A DNA stretch of 64,000 bases. It comes from Formicarius rufipectus (Eukaryota > Chordata > Aves > Passeriformes > Formicariidae). Each line of letters begins with the position of its first letter. Positions within the stretch are counted from its first letter, which is position 1. A program made the position numbers and the translations under genes. Shown piece after piece: positions 14,914 through 26,300 of this stretch. Under the pieces are notes generated by a model, which was given only the letters and a program-made list of their open reading frames with translations, had not been told where the DNA came from and did not search any database. The DNA is taken from NCBI GenBank assembly GCA_013399695.1, contig VXAU01003160.1, forward strand, positions 186,350 to 250,349, read 5' to 3'.

Positions 14914-15421
14914 TTCTGGGTGATTTTTAAGTTACATATCAATATACAGGGTTTTAACAGCTGTGGTAACTGTCATAGACCTCCAGTGTGGACACTGGTA
15001 AATATTGAGGGATGAAGATAGACAATATAAAAATCAAAGATGTTGAAGTAGTTTCTAGTGCTCAGATGAAATTGCAGCACATAGAATCTCAGAGCACAAA
15101 CATCACAGGTCTTCGTCACATGTGCTGAAGGTGGTATCTTAGAGGCTAAAAGTGCCTGTCTCCCCTTTTTACTCTAAATAATAATGTTTAAGAACTCTGA
15201 AGCTGTTGCCATTTCACTGTCCCTTGCAGTGTTTCTCCCCAAGCAGATTTGCAGTAAAACTATTTTTATACTTCAGGAGGGGAATCTGGACTAAAAAGAA
15301 CAAGCTTTAGTTGGAGCTCCAGAGAGATAAACCTGTTCCTGGGAGCCTCTGCTGAGGTTGGAGGGTGTAGTAGAGCCTTCTGAGACAGGCAGGGTGAGCT
15401 TGGACATTTGAAGTGACCTAC

Positions 15422-16537
15422 TGTAGTGGGTTGACACTGGATGAATGCCAGGTACCCACTAAAGCTGCTCTCTCACTCACCTCTACAACTCGATAGAGGA
15501 AAGAAAATATATCTGAGGGTTCATGAGTTGAGATAAGGACCAGGAGAGAACTCTTACCACTCACCATCATGGCCAAAACAGACCCAAAATGGAGATATTA
15601 ATTAAATTTATTACTAACAGAATCAGAGCAGGAGAATGAGAATTAAATCTTAAAAACACTTTCTCCCCCCTCCTATCTCCTTCAAGTTCTACCTCCTCCC
15701 CACCAGCAGTGCAGGGCATCAGGGAATGGGGGTGACAGTCTATTGTTCCTGCTGCTGCTCAGGGAGAGGAGTCCTTCCCCTGCTCCCTGTGGGGTCTTTT
15801 CCACAGGAGACAGTCCTCCATGAACTTCTCTGGCCTAAGTCCATCCCACAGGCAACAGTTCTTCAGAAACTGCAGTAACATGAGTCATTTTTCCATGGGA
15901 TGCAGTCCTTCAGGCATAGGCTGCTTCAGCCTGGGTCCCCACAGAGCACAAGTCCTACCAGGAAAAGCTACTCCAGCATGGGCTCCTGTCCCCACGGTTC
16001 AGCAGGTCCTTGTCAGGACCCTGCTCATCATGGGCCCCCCACAGTGTCACAGTCTCCCTCGGGCATCCACGGCTCCAGTGTGGGCTCCTCCATGGGCTGC
16101 AGGTGGATCTCTGCACCCCTGTGGTCCTGCACAGGCTGCAGGGGCACAGCTGTCTCACCATGGTCTGCACCACGGGCTGCAGGGGAACCTCAGCTCCAGT
16201 GCCTGGAGCACCTCCTGCACCTCCTTCCCTACTGACCCTGGTGCCTGCATTGCTGTTCACATGTGCTCTGTCTGCTCTTCTCTGCCTGCAACTTTCATTT
16301 TCATCTGCACAATAAGTCTGTTTTTGTTGTTGTTGTTGNTTTTTCCCCTTCTTAAATATGTTATCACAGAGGCCTTACTGTCATTCCTCATTGGCTTGGC
16401 CTTGACCAGTGATGTGTCCATCCTGGAGCCAGCTGGCATTGGCTCTGCTGGACATGGGGGAAGCTTCTGGCAGCTTCTCACAGAAACCACCCCTGTACTG
16501 CCCTACCACTAAAACTTGGCCACACAAACCCAATACA
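15422..16537 (-). mobile_element. Solo LTR of an endogenous retrovirus, minus orientation
   Basis: A GC-richer block of about 1.1 kb bounded by TGTAGTGGGTTGACACTGG and ACTTGGCCACACAAACCCAATACA, so the minus-strand element begins TGTATTGGG and ends CCCACTACA (TG...CA). It has the make-up of a very abundant bird LTR: inverted AATAAA (plus TTTATT at 15607-15612) close to the 3' end, as expected for the R/U5 border, and a central array of degenerate imperfect repeats (CTGCAGG, CCAGTGTGGGCTCC, CATGGGCTGCAGG) at about 15790-16200. No gag, pol or env lies beside it, so it is a solo LTR. Flanking 5-mers CCTAC and CCTGT agree in only three bases, so the target duplication is decayed or misplaced. The 230-codon open frame inside is not a gene. 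Confidence 0.75.
16322..16340. repeat. (TTG)n microsatellite inside the LTR, with one unresolved base
   Basis: TTG repeats followed by N at 16339 and a T run; the ambiguity probably marks uncertain repeat length. Confidence 0.85.
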
Positions 16538-19500
16538 CCTGTTATTTATTTCAAGTACTTGCTCGTGTGCAGCTCAGTTTTCTTGTGTCCAACAGGGCAA
16601 AAAAGTAACATGTTTCACTGATTTTTTGATTAAAGAACAGAAAATTCTGTGCTTGACTACAGTACCAGAAGACAATTCTCAGAAATCCCTGCAGGCCCTC
16701 TGCTCCTAGGATTCACATTTTATTGCTAGCACCCATACACGGCTCAGTTCATATTATGCAATGATTGTGGGGCATATGTTTAACAGAAAAACTGAAAGTG
16801 AAATAAAAAAAAAATCTCCTTTGTCATGGAAACAATCCAATTTGACTGTAGGAGACTTTTCTTATTTTAGTAGTTTTCTTCCTGGTGTTTACAGTGATAG
16901 CCAATCAATATATTCTATCAGGCTGTACTAGATACTGTAAAAAGCTTGTTCACACGTGCATACAGATGTGAGATCTCTCTGATTTGGCATTGAATCTCGG
17001 AGATGTCAGCTAAAGACTTTGGCAATTAGTTGACTCTAGTGTTTTAGCAAAACATCCCCTCTACAGCTGAAATAACTTATCCCTTGTGGTGGCTGTGCTT
17101 CAGAGCTGCTGGAGTACAGACTGCAGTGGTGTTAACTGCACACTCCCAATTTCTGAAGTTAAGGATATGATCGTTTTGCTGCATGGCACAGTGTCTGTGG
17201 AAAGGAAATGGCTTTGGTTCTATCCAGAGGATACTGGTGATGCCTCTCTTTTTTTTAAAAAATTTTTTAAATTATTTTACAAAAACACAGAACTTGTCTT
17301 TCTTTTGTACCTGAACCCAGGCAAAATATTCCCATTTAAACAAGATGTCTGTTCATAGCTCTGGCAGGGTATATGACTGTGTATAAGAAAAGGAGTTACC
17401 CTTCACTAGGTTGTCTGCATCACCCCACCATGAATGCTGGCAGTCTGAATGCAATTCAGTGTGTTTCACATAATACTATGAAGCCTTGGCCATTGGAGGC
17501 AATTTCAGGGAAACTTGCTTTCTGAGTAATCTTGTCTTTGATTTCCCAATAGCTTTTAGGAGCACAGCTGCTTTAATTGCCAGCTGTTTTGGGCACACAT
17601 TATGTGGATGTTTGCCCAGCTCACTATGGGTAAGGTTAGGAGCAGGATTCAGTGTCTTGCAGATTCTTAATGAGCAATACCAGGAACAAGCATATTCCTG
17701 AAACAGCTTATGATTTGTCATCATATTTCCTAAAGAAAATAAGGGGTAATTTTCTATTGAGCTGGTATCTGCCCTGTTACTAGGAGGTGTAAAAGCAGGC
17801 GTAATTAAAATATTTGTTTTCTTTGAGGTTGGATCAAATAAAGGGCTAAATGGCATTTTGGAGAAAGTTTATAAGAAGAACTGCAGAGTGCAAAAGCATT
17901 ATTAAGAGCAAATAGGTGCATTAAGGCAGCTGAGGCACCATCAGAAGATTTATATCAGTTCATTGCAGGTTCCAGATAGATCTAAGTTATTTCACTGTGT
18001 AGCTGAAGGAGGTAAACAGGTGGCTCCTAACCCCTGCAATGGGGCTTTGAGGACATAAATAAGGCATCTATTTCTGTACATTAATGATGTATTAGGCTGA
18101 AGTGCCTCTGAATGGTGAGGTGTTAAAAGTCAAGGGGATACCACCAAGTCATTTGTAGGAAACAGTAAATAAGGTGGGGTTTATGAAAAGGTGTCTGCCT
18201 TACCAGCTGCTTCTTCCTGGGGAAGTTCAGGAATGTTTTGTGCCAAGACCTCCAACTTTGCTCAGGATGGACCAAGTTAAAGGTGGGGCTTCAAAGGAGA
18301 AATGTCAATCTTAGTGTGAGAACTTGTATTAACTCTTGCCCATGGAGTAGTTTGTTGGGCTAGTCTGACTGTGGCAACTTATAAACTGGGTCAAATGGTT
18401 AAGATGCTAGTGAAGAAACTAAACCCAGTTGGTGGAAAAGAGAAAAGATTCACATCAGTCAGAGAATGAAAAGGAGGCTGATGCTGATGGCACACAGCCA
18501 TCACTTCTTGCTAACAGGAAGAAGTGAGTTCTGATGAACTCCCTGAGAGGAGGTACAGACCCTCCTTTTGGGAATAAACAGCTACATAATAAATTATGTG
18601 TAGACAATCTGGTACTGAGGATAGGATAACTTTCCTGAGCCTGAATATAAATGAGCCAGGAGAGGCACATTTTACATGTAAAGGTGAATGAATGCTGTGA
18701 ACACTTTCCATTTGAGTGTGTGGAACTTGAAACACCCACTTCAAAGTGTCCTGCAGAGCTGTAGCCAAGCAAGTATAGTTTTATGTTTAACTTTGCTTCT
18801 GCTGGGTGATAAACACCTTCTGTTTCACTTTTAGTAACTGCATAAGGTCTCCTTCTAATTTCGTGTAGCAAAATTAGGGCAGTGTATTGATTTCCAAAGC
18901 TATTTATCATTATGCGATACACTGGGTTTAGTACTTGGCTCAGTGGGTGGGCAAGAGGGTTAGGTTCCACATGACATAAGTCCTTTCAGTGTTAATGCTC
19001 TGCTGATGAAGGCATCAGCTCTGCAGAGCAAAGAATGCCCCCAGCACCTTATTGTGCAGAGGGTACTGAGGTATCAGCAATGTATCCTGCGTAGGTGGAA
19101 ACAGCGTCTCTTCCACACTTTAACGGTTGTGAGATTAGTGAGCACACAAAGTTGTTTTCGTTGACTTTACTAAATGTCTCAAATAAGCAGTTCGAGTTGA
19201 TGTTGCTAGCCTAAGACTGCTATCTAACCCAGGTGTGGAATAGGAAGTTACTGGAGATCCCTTCAAGCTTCATATACTCTAAGAAAACTGTCTTGATCAC
19301 CCAGGTTCAATACAGGCTTTTAAGTGTTGCAGTAAGCGATGATTTAATTAACTAAACACATTTTTTGTTCCACGATTCTACTAGACAGCACAATATACCA
19401 TGGAAATATTGACAAACTTGCCACTGCAACACAGGGGCAAAGCTCCACAGAATGCAGCTTTGTGACCCTGAGGTCACCCTGCATGCCCAGCCAAAGCACT

Positions 19501-22047
19501 AAGGCTGTCTGGACTAGGTGTCAGTAGGCTGGTCCTTCCTCATTGCCAGGTGGAGGTTGGGAACGTGCCAGGCAGGGTGATGGTAAATCAGGCAGGTTTC
19601 CTCTCAGGTTTGCCTAGTCTCTGCTAGAATTTTGTTGTAATTGCACATTTTCAGTAAAACTTCCTTTGAAATTTAAAGTCAAATGAATGGAAATTTTCTA
19701 CCTCTAGCACCAACTAGACCTCTCAGTGAGTCATTGCGGACTAGCTTTAATTACTATCATGTTAGCCAAGTGTGTCAGGGTTTACTGAAAATTAACACCA
19801 GGGCCAGCTGCTCTGATTTACTTAGGCTTTCTTTAAAATAGATGTCACTGAATATAATCTTTGATTATTTATGGACTAGAGGGGAATTTGCCCTCTAATG
19901 TGAGTCCCCTGTTCTGCCCCTTTCCAGAGCTGAAATATTTGTTATTTGTGGGTTTTTCTCCCACCCCCCCTCCCCACATCACTTCCGGCATTCTTGTCAC
20001 ATCCATTTAATGACACAACTCCTCGACCACTCAAATTTCTAATACATTTTCTTTTTTTTTTTTTTGGGTCCTTGAAGATATACAGATGTTTGTGCGGTAG
20101 GTGTTCACCATGCATCTGGGTCTGTGGTACTTCCCTTATTAGTGGGCAAGTTGCAAAGGGGGCCTGGCCCCATGTTTCTCACATGAGCTCATCGGTGCTG
20201 GAGGTGTGTTTAGACCAGTATATTTTGGGCTGTGATTATACACCAGACAAATATGCAACAGCAGGAAAACCTACAGCTGCAATGACAGGAAGTATTGGTA
20301 CAGAGCAGTATCATCTGGTTTGCACTCCTATACTAAGTGATATACTGTATTTACTCCTATACTATACTTAGCGACTATACTTAGCTGCTGTACTGTGTAT
20401 CCCAGCTAATCCAAAGAATGAGGCATTCAGCATCTCACAGATAACCCCACTTCTAACAGCAGCCATTCTCTTCCCAGTGATACTATGCAGCTCCATGAAT
20501 AGACACTAAATGAGGAATGCAAAAGGTTTATTATATGAAGGGGTTGCCATCTTGGTCTTCTGCAGATACTTGGAAAAACAAATTTCTCTCTTTAAAGGGA
20601 ATACAGTTTTAGTAATGCCTATGTTAAGGCTACCAGCTTAATTTTGCTTGATTTAAAAAAACAAACAAACAACCTCCTCCCCCCAAAAAAAAACCCGCAA
20701 AAAACCAAAAACCAAAACCCCTTCTCCTGCTAGCCTAAAACAGAAGAAAAAAAATCTATAGTATTAGAAAAATTATTATACATTCACAGATGGTTTTGTA
20801 ATAAGAATTCTCACCAGGCCTATTGTCAACATTACAAAATGAATAAGAAATACCGAAATCCACCATTCCCAGCAACACTAATAAGTTAGTGAGCAATACT
20901 GCCTTTACTCACAGTGTGCACAGCAGCTTCATATCACTGTGACCAACACTTGAAAACTTGAGATTTTACAGCCTCTACCTCTGTTTTGGCACTGACAATT
21001 TTGTGCCATAAAAACAGTGAATTATGTCATTGTTCCATAATTCTTCTGTTACTTTTCTTGAGGTCATTTATATTTTAGTTGGGCTATATGAATTCCTAAG
21101 TCTGTACATGCAGCTGTAGTCATGATACATGCTTTTACTCTGAGGCAAAGATGAAGGTATAATTTCATACATAAAACTCTCAGTAATGGTAATAGGAAGA
21201 GAGGTATGGTGGTGTGTTGGTTTTGACTCTAGTCCATGTTGAAGGCTTCTTCAGTAATAAAGCAGCATTGTTTGTATTAGTCTGCTTAAAACAGAGGAAA
21301 ATATTGGCACATTTTTTCTTAAAAATTACAGACCCAGACTTAGCATCCATGAGGAAGTGTTATCCTGTAAATTAAGGGTACAGTACTCAAGTGAACATAC
21401 AACACTGCTCAGAAAGGTAGCATTTGGTTTAGAATATATGTATTTTATATGCTTTTCCAGTTAGTCTGTAAGTATGCATATATTTATATACACACATATA
21501 CAGATTTTTGTGTGAAGTCAAGGAGGAAGCAGAGACAACTTTCAAATGCTTCACAGCCTTCTGAGTTCACAGGTGTGTACTCAACAGATTTCTAAGTTGG
21601 AAAATGAGAACCCCAATTACAAGAGCCTGGATTTATATAAGCATGATAAAATCAAAAGTCGCACCTTCCCCCTCATACCCTCTGCTAAGGAGTCAACATG
21701 ACCTCTCTGACTACTTGTCCCTGGTGTGTAGAGGGAGCATATGTAGTGAGTACTCTGCAGCACAGCCCAAATCATGATCTGAGTATTAAAAAGCATCCAT
21801 ATTACACCGAATGTAACCTTTTTTCCCCCCTCTATCTTGCACAGCTGCATAGCATGATGCAGTTGAGATTGTCAGTAAGGTAATTTCCTTTGCACACCTT
21901 AATTATATATGATGTTGTTGAATGCTAGTGTATGCATAGACAAGATAAGGTACAGCAACCAAGCAGGTTATCCAAAATGTTGTGTACAATGACAATATGG
22001 AACTTTAAGCCACATATTAAAAATTGTCCAGAGAAAACATCTTGCAA
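16538..22047. other. Intergenic 3' flank of SLC38A4
   Basis: No gene supported. The longest open frame (minus, 18970-18455, 171 codons) has no recognisable domain. Low-complexity tracts: T run at 20051-20065, A/C-rich stretch 20655-20720, and an ACTATAC-rich degenerate patch near 20330-20390. A further AATAAA on the minus strand at 20532-20527 could end a long SLC38A4 3' UTR. Confidence 0.5.
20655..20720. repeat. A/C-rich low-complexity tract
   Basis: AAAC repeats followed by mixed CCTCC, CCCCCC, A runs and CCAAAA blocks. Confidence 0.8.
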
Positions 22048-22053
22048 TTTATT
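22048..22053 (-). terminator. Candidate polyadenylation signal AATAAA (distal)
   Basis: Canonical hexamer about 1.18 kb after the stop, followed on the minus strand by a T-rich stretch (ATGTTTTCTC...TTTTTAAT) that could act as downstream element. Confidence 0.35.
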
Positions 22054-22629
22054 GTAACGTAAGTAGTAAACATCTGAATGTGTTTTTACAGAGGTAACAG
22101 GTAGGTAGCTTGCTACAGATATGTTTCAAACAATGCTGAATAAAAATGAACCTTTTACAAACCCACCAATTCAATGTTTTCTTCAAAACAATATTAAGTG
22201 TGTGGTTATGAAAATGAGGGACACATAAAAAATTCAAAAATCATTTACCACAGGGCAACATTTTTATGACAAGAAGAAAACAAAAAAATTATGTACATAA
22301 ATACATGTATTTTTATATATAGCAAATTACAGTTTCCTGCACTGAACATTTATCAAATATACAAGTACTGGACAATACTGGATAGGGTGCTTTGCCGCAC
22401 CTTGTAGTCTCCTTAAATTCCTGTGAGAGTGGAAGACAAGTTTCTACAGAGGATACAACTTGTTCAGTGATGTAAGCTCACACAACAGTTAAGAAAAGTA
22501 AAGAAAATAAAAAAAATACCTACAGCAGAAATGTCTGAAGTTCCCAGCACAGGCATCTTTAAAAACAAAATGAAGACACTCAACTGTTCTTCAAGCACAT
22601 GTCCCCACACAGAATCTGTGTCAGAGAGC

Positions 22630-22635
22630 TTTATT
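22630..22635 (-). terminator. Candidate polyadenylation signal AATAAA (proximal)
   Basis: Canonical hexamer on the coding strand about 593 nt after the SLC38A4 stop. Use cannot be judged from sequence alone. Confidence 0.3.
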
Positions 22636-23227
22636 GTGTATGACAACCATCACCTGCCAAGGGCACTGAATTTGGACAACAAATCTAATGCTCAGCTTTG
22701 TCCACTGGCTTGTCAAAGCCATCATCTTTCTGATAGATAGGTTGGTCTATCAGGCAGGGAGGAGTCACTTTTCAGATCCCCTACAGAAACTGTACCCTTT
22801 TGGACCTTGGCATCCACTCCTATGAGCTTCAGATAGAGAACAAGGCACTATCTGGTTTTCTGGCCATTACCATTACAATGCTCTAGGAACTGTGGTTATG
22901 ATCATGATGGGAGATTTTGAAAGGGGCCACACCATGCTATTTTTGAGAACTATGTACAAAGTTACTTTGGTTTTGAAAATAGGAAGCATTCACACCACAC
23001 ATTTCACTTGACCTGGCCAGAATTGCTAAGCTCAGGTTCCTAATGCATAAATAAAGATCCTTATTGAAAAGGATGACATAGACTCCATTGGGTTCTTGTG
23101 ACCTTACCAGAAACTGTTTTTGAAGAACTGCAGTTACTAGCTAGGAATAACAATCCCGTTTAGATGTTCTTTGGAGCGCACAATAGAAATATTTATGTTA
23201 TAAAAAGCACTTGGTTGTCTCTGCAGG

Positions 23228-23329
23228 TTAGTGATGTCTGGAACTTGAGGGATTGTAAATCCAGTCCATTACAATAAGAGTCATACTCACAATCATGAAG
23301 ATTATGCCAACTATGAGAAAAATCAGAGC
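23228..23329 (-). CDS. SLC38A4: SLC38A4 coding exon 15, terminal (residues 516-548, TM11 and stop)
   Basis: 102 coding nt: ALIFLIVGIIFMIVSMTLIV (TM11), then MDWIYNPSSSRHH and TAA at 23230-23228. The acceptor is AATTGCAG|G. The C-terminal -RHH resembles the -KHH end of the mammalian protein. Confidence 0.96.
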   Translation of the reverse strand, partial: ALIFLIVGIIFMIVSMTLIVMDWIYNPSSSRHH

Positions 23330-26300
23330 CTGCAATTGAAAAATGAAATTTTATTAATAAAGCAAGTGATTGAGCAGGCCGTAGCTAGTAGATTATCCCA
23401 TTTATGTAATAACCAGGGCCTGAGTTTGGGTCATTCTCTGTAACTGAAGCCCAAGTAAGGTCACATACAGCTACATGAATCAAAGTTAGCCCAGTTTGAA
23501 TTTCAGTCCAAGAGAACCAGGCTTTACAAGGCTAGATCCGAGAACAACCCACTTTGTTACTATGAACTGTAATACAAAATGTAAGAGAGGAACAACTTTT
23601 CTTTTTTCTTTATAAATTAATGAATTTTCAATAAATGTTTGTAGCCTCTGACATTAAGAACAGCTTCAGAGTTAATCCACTGTATCCTTATTAGACAAAT
23701 AGGTAAATCCATATTTCTTATCTGAAGATATTTCTGTGTATATTCAAATGATTCAGGTCCTTGTAGTCACTCTTTGCTTTAGGGGGATTTAGTTTTACCC
23801 TAATCAGTCCACATTTAACATTATTCTGTTTTACAACACAAAGATTAATTTTGTATGTGTTCTCAGTGTGGGGTGTGAAATTCTACATGTGCCTAACAAA
23901 CAGCAATACAAGCAGTAAACAAAGAGACGTGAACAAATATTCACAGTCTCCCTAGACCAACAGGTCCAAACATTATCATAGAGATAATTTCATTGTAGCA
24001 AACCTCTTTTATACTTGCAGTATGTATTGGTTGAACTTCCATGTTTTTTGTGAATGTGTATATAGGTGTATATATGTTCATCTGTTTACATTATGTGCCT
24101 GCATGTATATTTCATTAATAACACTTCTGATTAAATTTCCAAAGAATATTTCCTAGTGATAGGCAAATGTGCAGACCCTTATTGATGCTGAAGATGAAAG
24201 GTACTGCTGTGGCACTCCAGCATGACATATAGGCACATGCTGTGCATAAATGATAGACCTTCATATATGTTTCCAGCAGGTGTATGGGTCTCCCTCAGGG
24301 GGAAATCACTATTACTTATTTATCTCTGCAGAACAACTTCCCTCTTAACCTCAAATCTTCCTGCTAATCCACAGTTGGCCTTCTATCATGAACCATCAGC
24401 TCCTTATACACTTACACAGTCTTGGTGCTATTTATGCAATTGCAGTGTTAATGAGAGCTTAGATTGGACTAAATAAATGACTTTTTCTAGTGGTTTTGGA
24501 CACTTTTTATCCAAAACACTTACTGTTGTGGACCAGGAATCGTAGAGCACTAAAGGCTTCAGCTGGTGAATCCTGAGGTGAATCACACTGCCTGACCTGT
24601 ATTTTGAGTGAGACACTACCATTTAAGAGCAACTGCCAGCTGTTGCAAGCCAAAGGTCTGAGTATTGGTGATCAGGGGAAAGCACACACCCTCCCACCCC
24701 CCTTCTTTTTGCAATTGCTGCTGGCTCTCTTACCCCAATCTTCTGGGGAGACTTCAGGGGTTCCTTCTCAACGAGACGCAGGTAGAAGGCACCAGGAAGG
24801 ATGAAAATCAACATTGTAGCAGAAGAGGCTCCTGAAAGAGAGAGCAGAGCTCAGTACTGTACCATCTCACAGAAAAGCAGTGTGGTGCTCCTGCAAAAGG
24901 GAACACATGGGGAAGGCAGCTGCTCTTCCAAGCCCAGCTGCACAAAATGTAGAAGACATTAATGAAGTTGTAGATGTCCACTTATTTGAGTTCTTGGGAC
25001 CCAAAAAGACACTTGTTACTGTGGGGATTTTTTTCAAACTGGTATGGCTGCCTGTGATACAGATGTCCACAGGCCAGCTGGTGCAGTAAGGACAAATAGA
25101 CACTACCAGGGTGGGATGACCCTGGAAAGCAAGTATTGAAAAGAGAGTAGATGATTTGTGCCTAGAAAGTGCCTACTCTTCTGCTCAGCAGAGCCCAGCA
25201 CGGTGGCCTGGGCACAACAGGAAGGGAGGAGCAAACCAGCAGCAGAAACTCCATGGAGGTGTCTTTCTCAAGGCCAGCTGCATCCATGAGTCTTCAGGCG
25301 GCTCAGAGCATGGAGGCCCTTCATGGACCTCTTTGATCAAAGGCCAAAACAGACCAAAAGAAAGAGATAGGGAGAGAACTGTGAATGCCAAAGTGCCACT
25401 GTTCTCCTTTTTCTAATGTCACAGTCTGGAAGTCAATACATTTTGTTCAGGCTATAAGTGCTTGAAAACCAAAGGTGATTTCCCTCTCCTCCACATAGAT
25501 TAAATGATCTTTTTGTTGAAATGGAGATTCCTTATGAGTTTTGATGCTGGGATAATTAGATTCCTTGTGCCTCATTCAAGGCAGCAACAAAGTTGGATAG
25601 ACTTCAGCTTTGGCTGTCAGCTGTTTGGGAATTCTTGTATCCCTTTTAACTTTAATCTGTGTTTATATTACTGTACTCTAAGACCCAAACTGAGACTATT
25701 ATGTAGCCCATGAATGAAAATATGTTGTAGAAAGGGTTAACAGAATAAACAAAAAATGTTTATGAAACTTACCAATAAATCCAAAGATGTCTTTAATAGT
25801 TGGAACAAAAATTACAAGCAGGTTATTAAAAGCCAGAATTACTGCTGCAATCAGGAAATGTCTTATCCAGCTGAATGGCCTTTTGGGAAACAGCAATGCA
25901 CTGATAGATGAACGTATCTGCAAGATGAAAACCAGCAGAGAAAGTAAAACAACAATTAATTTTTCTTTACTTTTCACTTTTAAAAAATGATTTAGTTTAA
26001 TTATTTTTGCTGTGAGAAGTTCTGACAGAAAAAATATGTTTTCCTATTTCATATTTTTTTGATTGCTGTAATGTAATCTTGCTCTGATGTAAGTTTTTGA
26101 GAACTGGGTTCACAGTTTAATGCAGAAACAAAAATAGTTACAGTGTAGAAGAAAATCAAGTAAATAAGACATAAAATCAGGGATAAGAAGTCTTATACTT
26201 AAAGATGCTAATAAATATTAAAAAAACCCCAAAGAACACCCCACTCTGAATACTAATAAGGAGGCAAAAAATGCATGTGTGAAATAGGAGTTGCTATATT

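Larger units (their letters stand above)
1..15421. other. Intergenic region downstream (3') of SLC38A4
   Basis: No gene can be supported here. Open frames (up to 156 codons at 2250-2720) lack splice context, known motifs or coding-like codon use. The stretch holds three short CR1 tail fragments on the minus strand and simple repeats, listed separately; the remainder is AT-rich unique-looking DNA. In other vertebrates SLC38A2 and SLC38A1 lie on this side, but none of their exons is visible. Confidence 0.6.
22048..23227 (-). other. SLC38A4: Probable SLC38A4 3' UTR
   Basis: Sequence directly after the stop codon, without coding potential in either strand, rich in A/T and in ATTTA motifs. Minus-strand AATAAA hexamers occur at 22635-22630 (about 0.6 kb after the stop) and 22053-22048 (about 1.2 kb after). 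The end is set at the second by inference; a more distal signal at 20532-20527 is possible. Confidence 0.4.

Noticed and set aside
15820..16512. 230-codon open frame with an X residue
   Set aside because: Lies entirely inside the solo LTR; its apparent repeats come from the LTR's degenerate tandem array.
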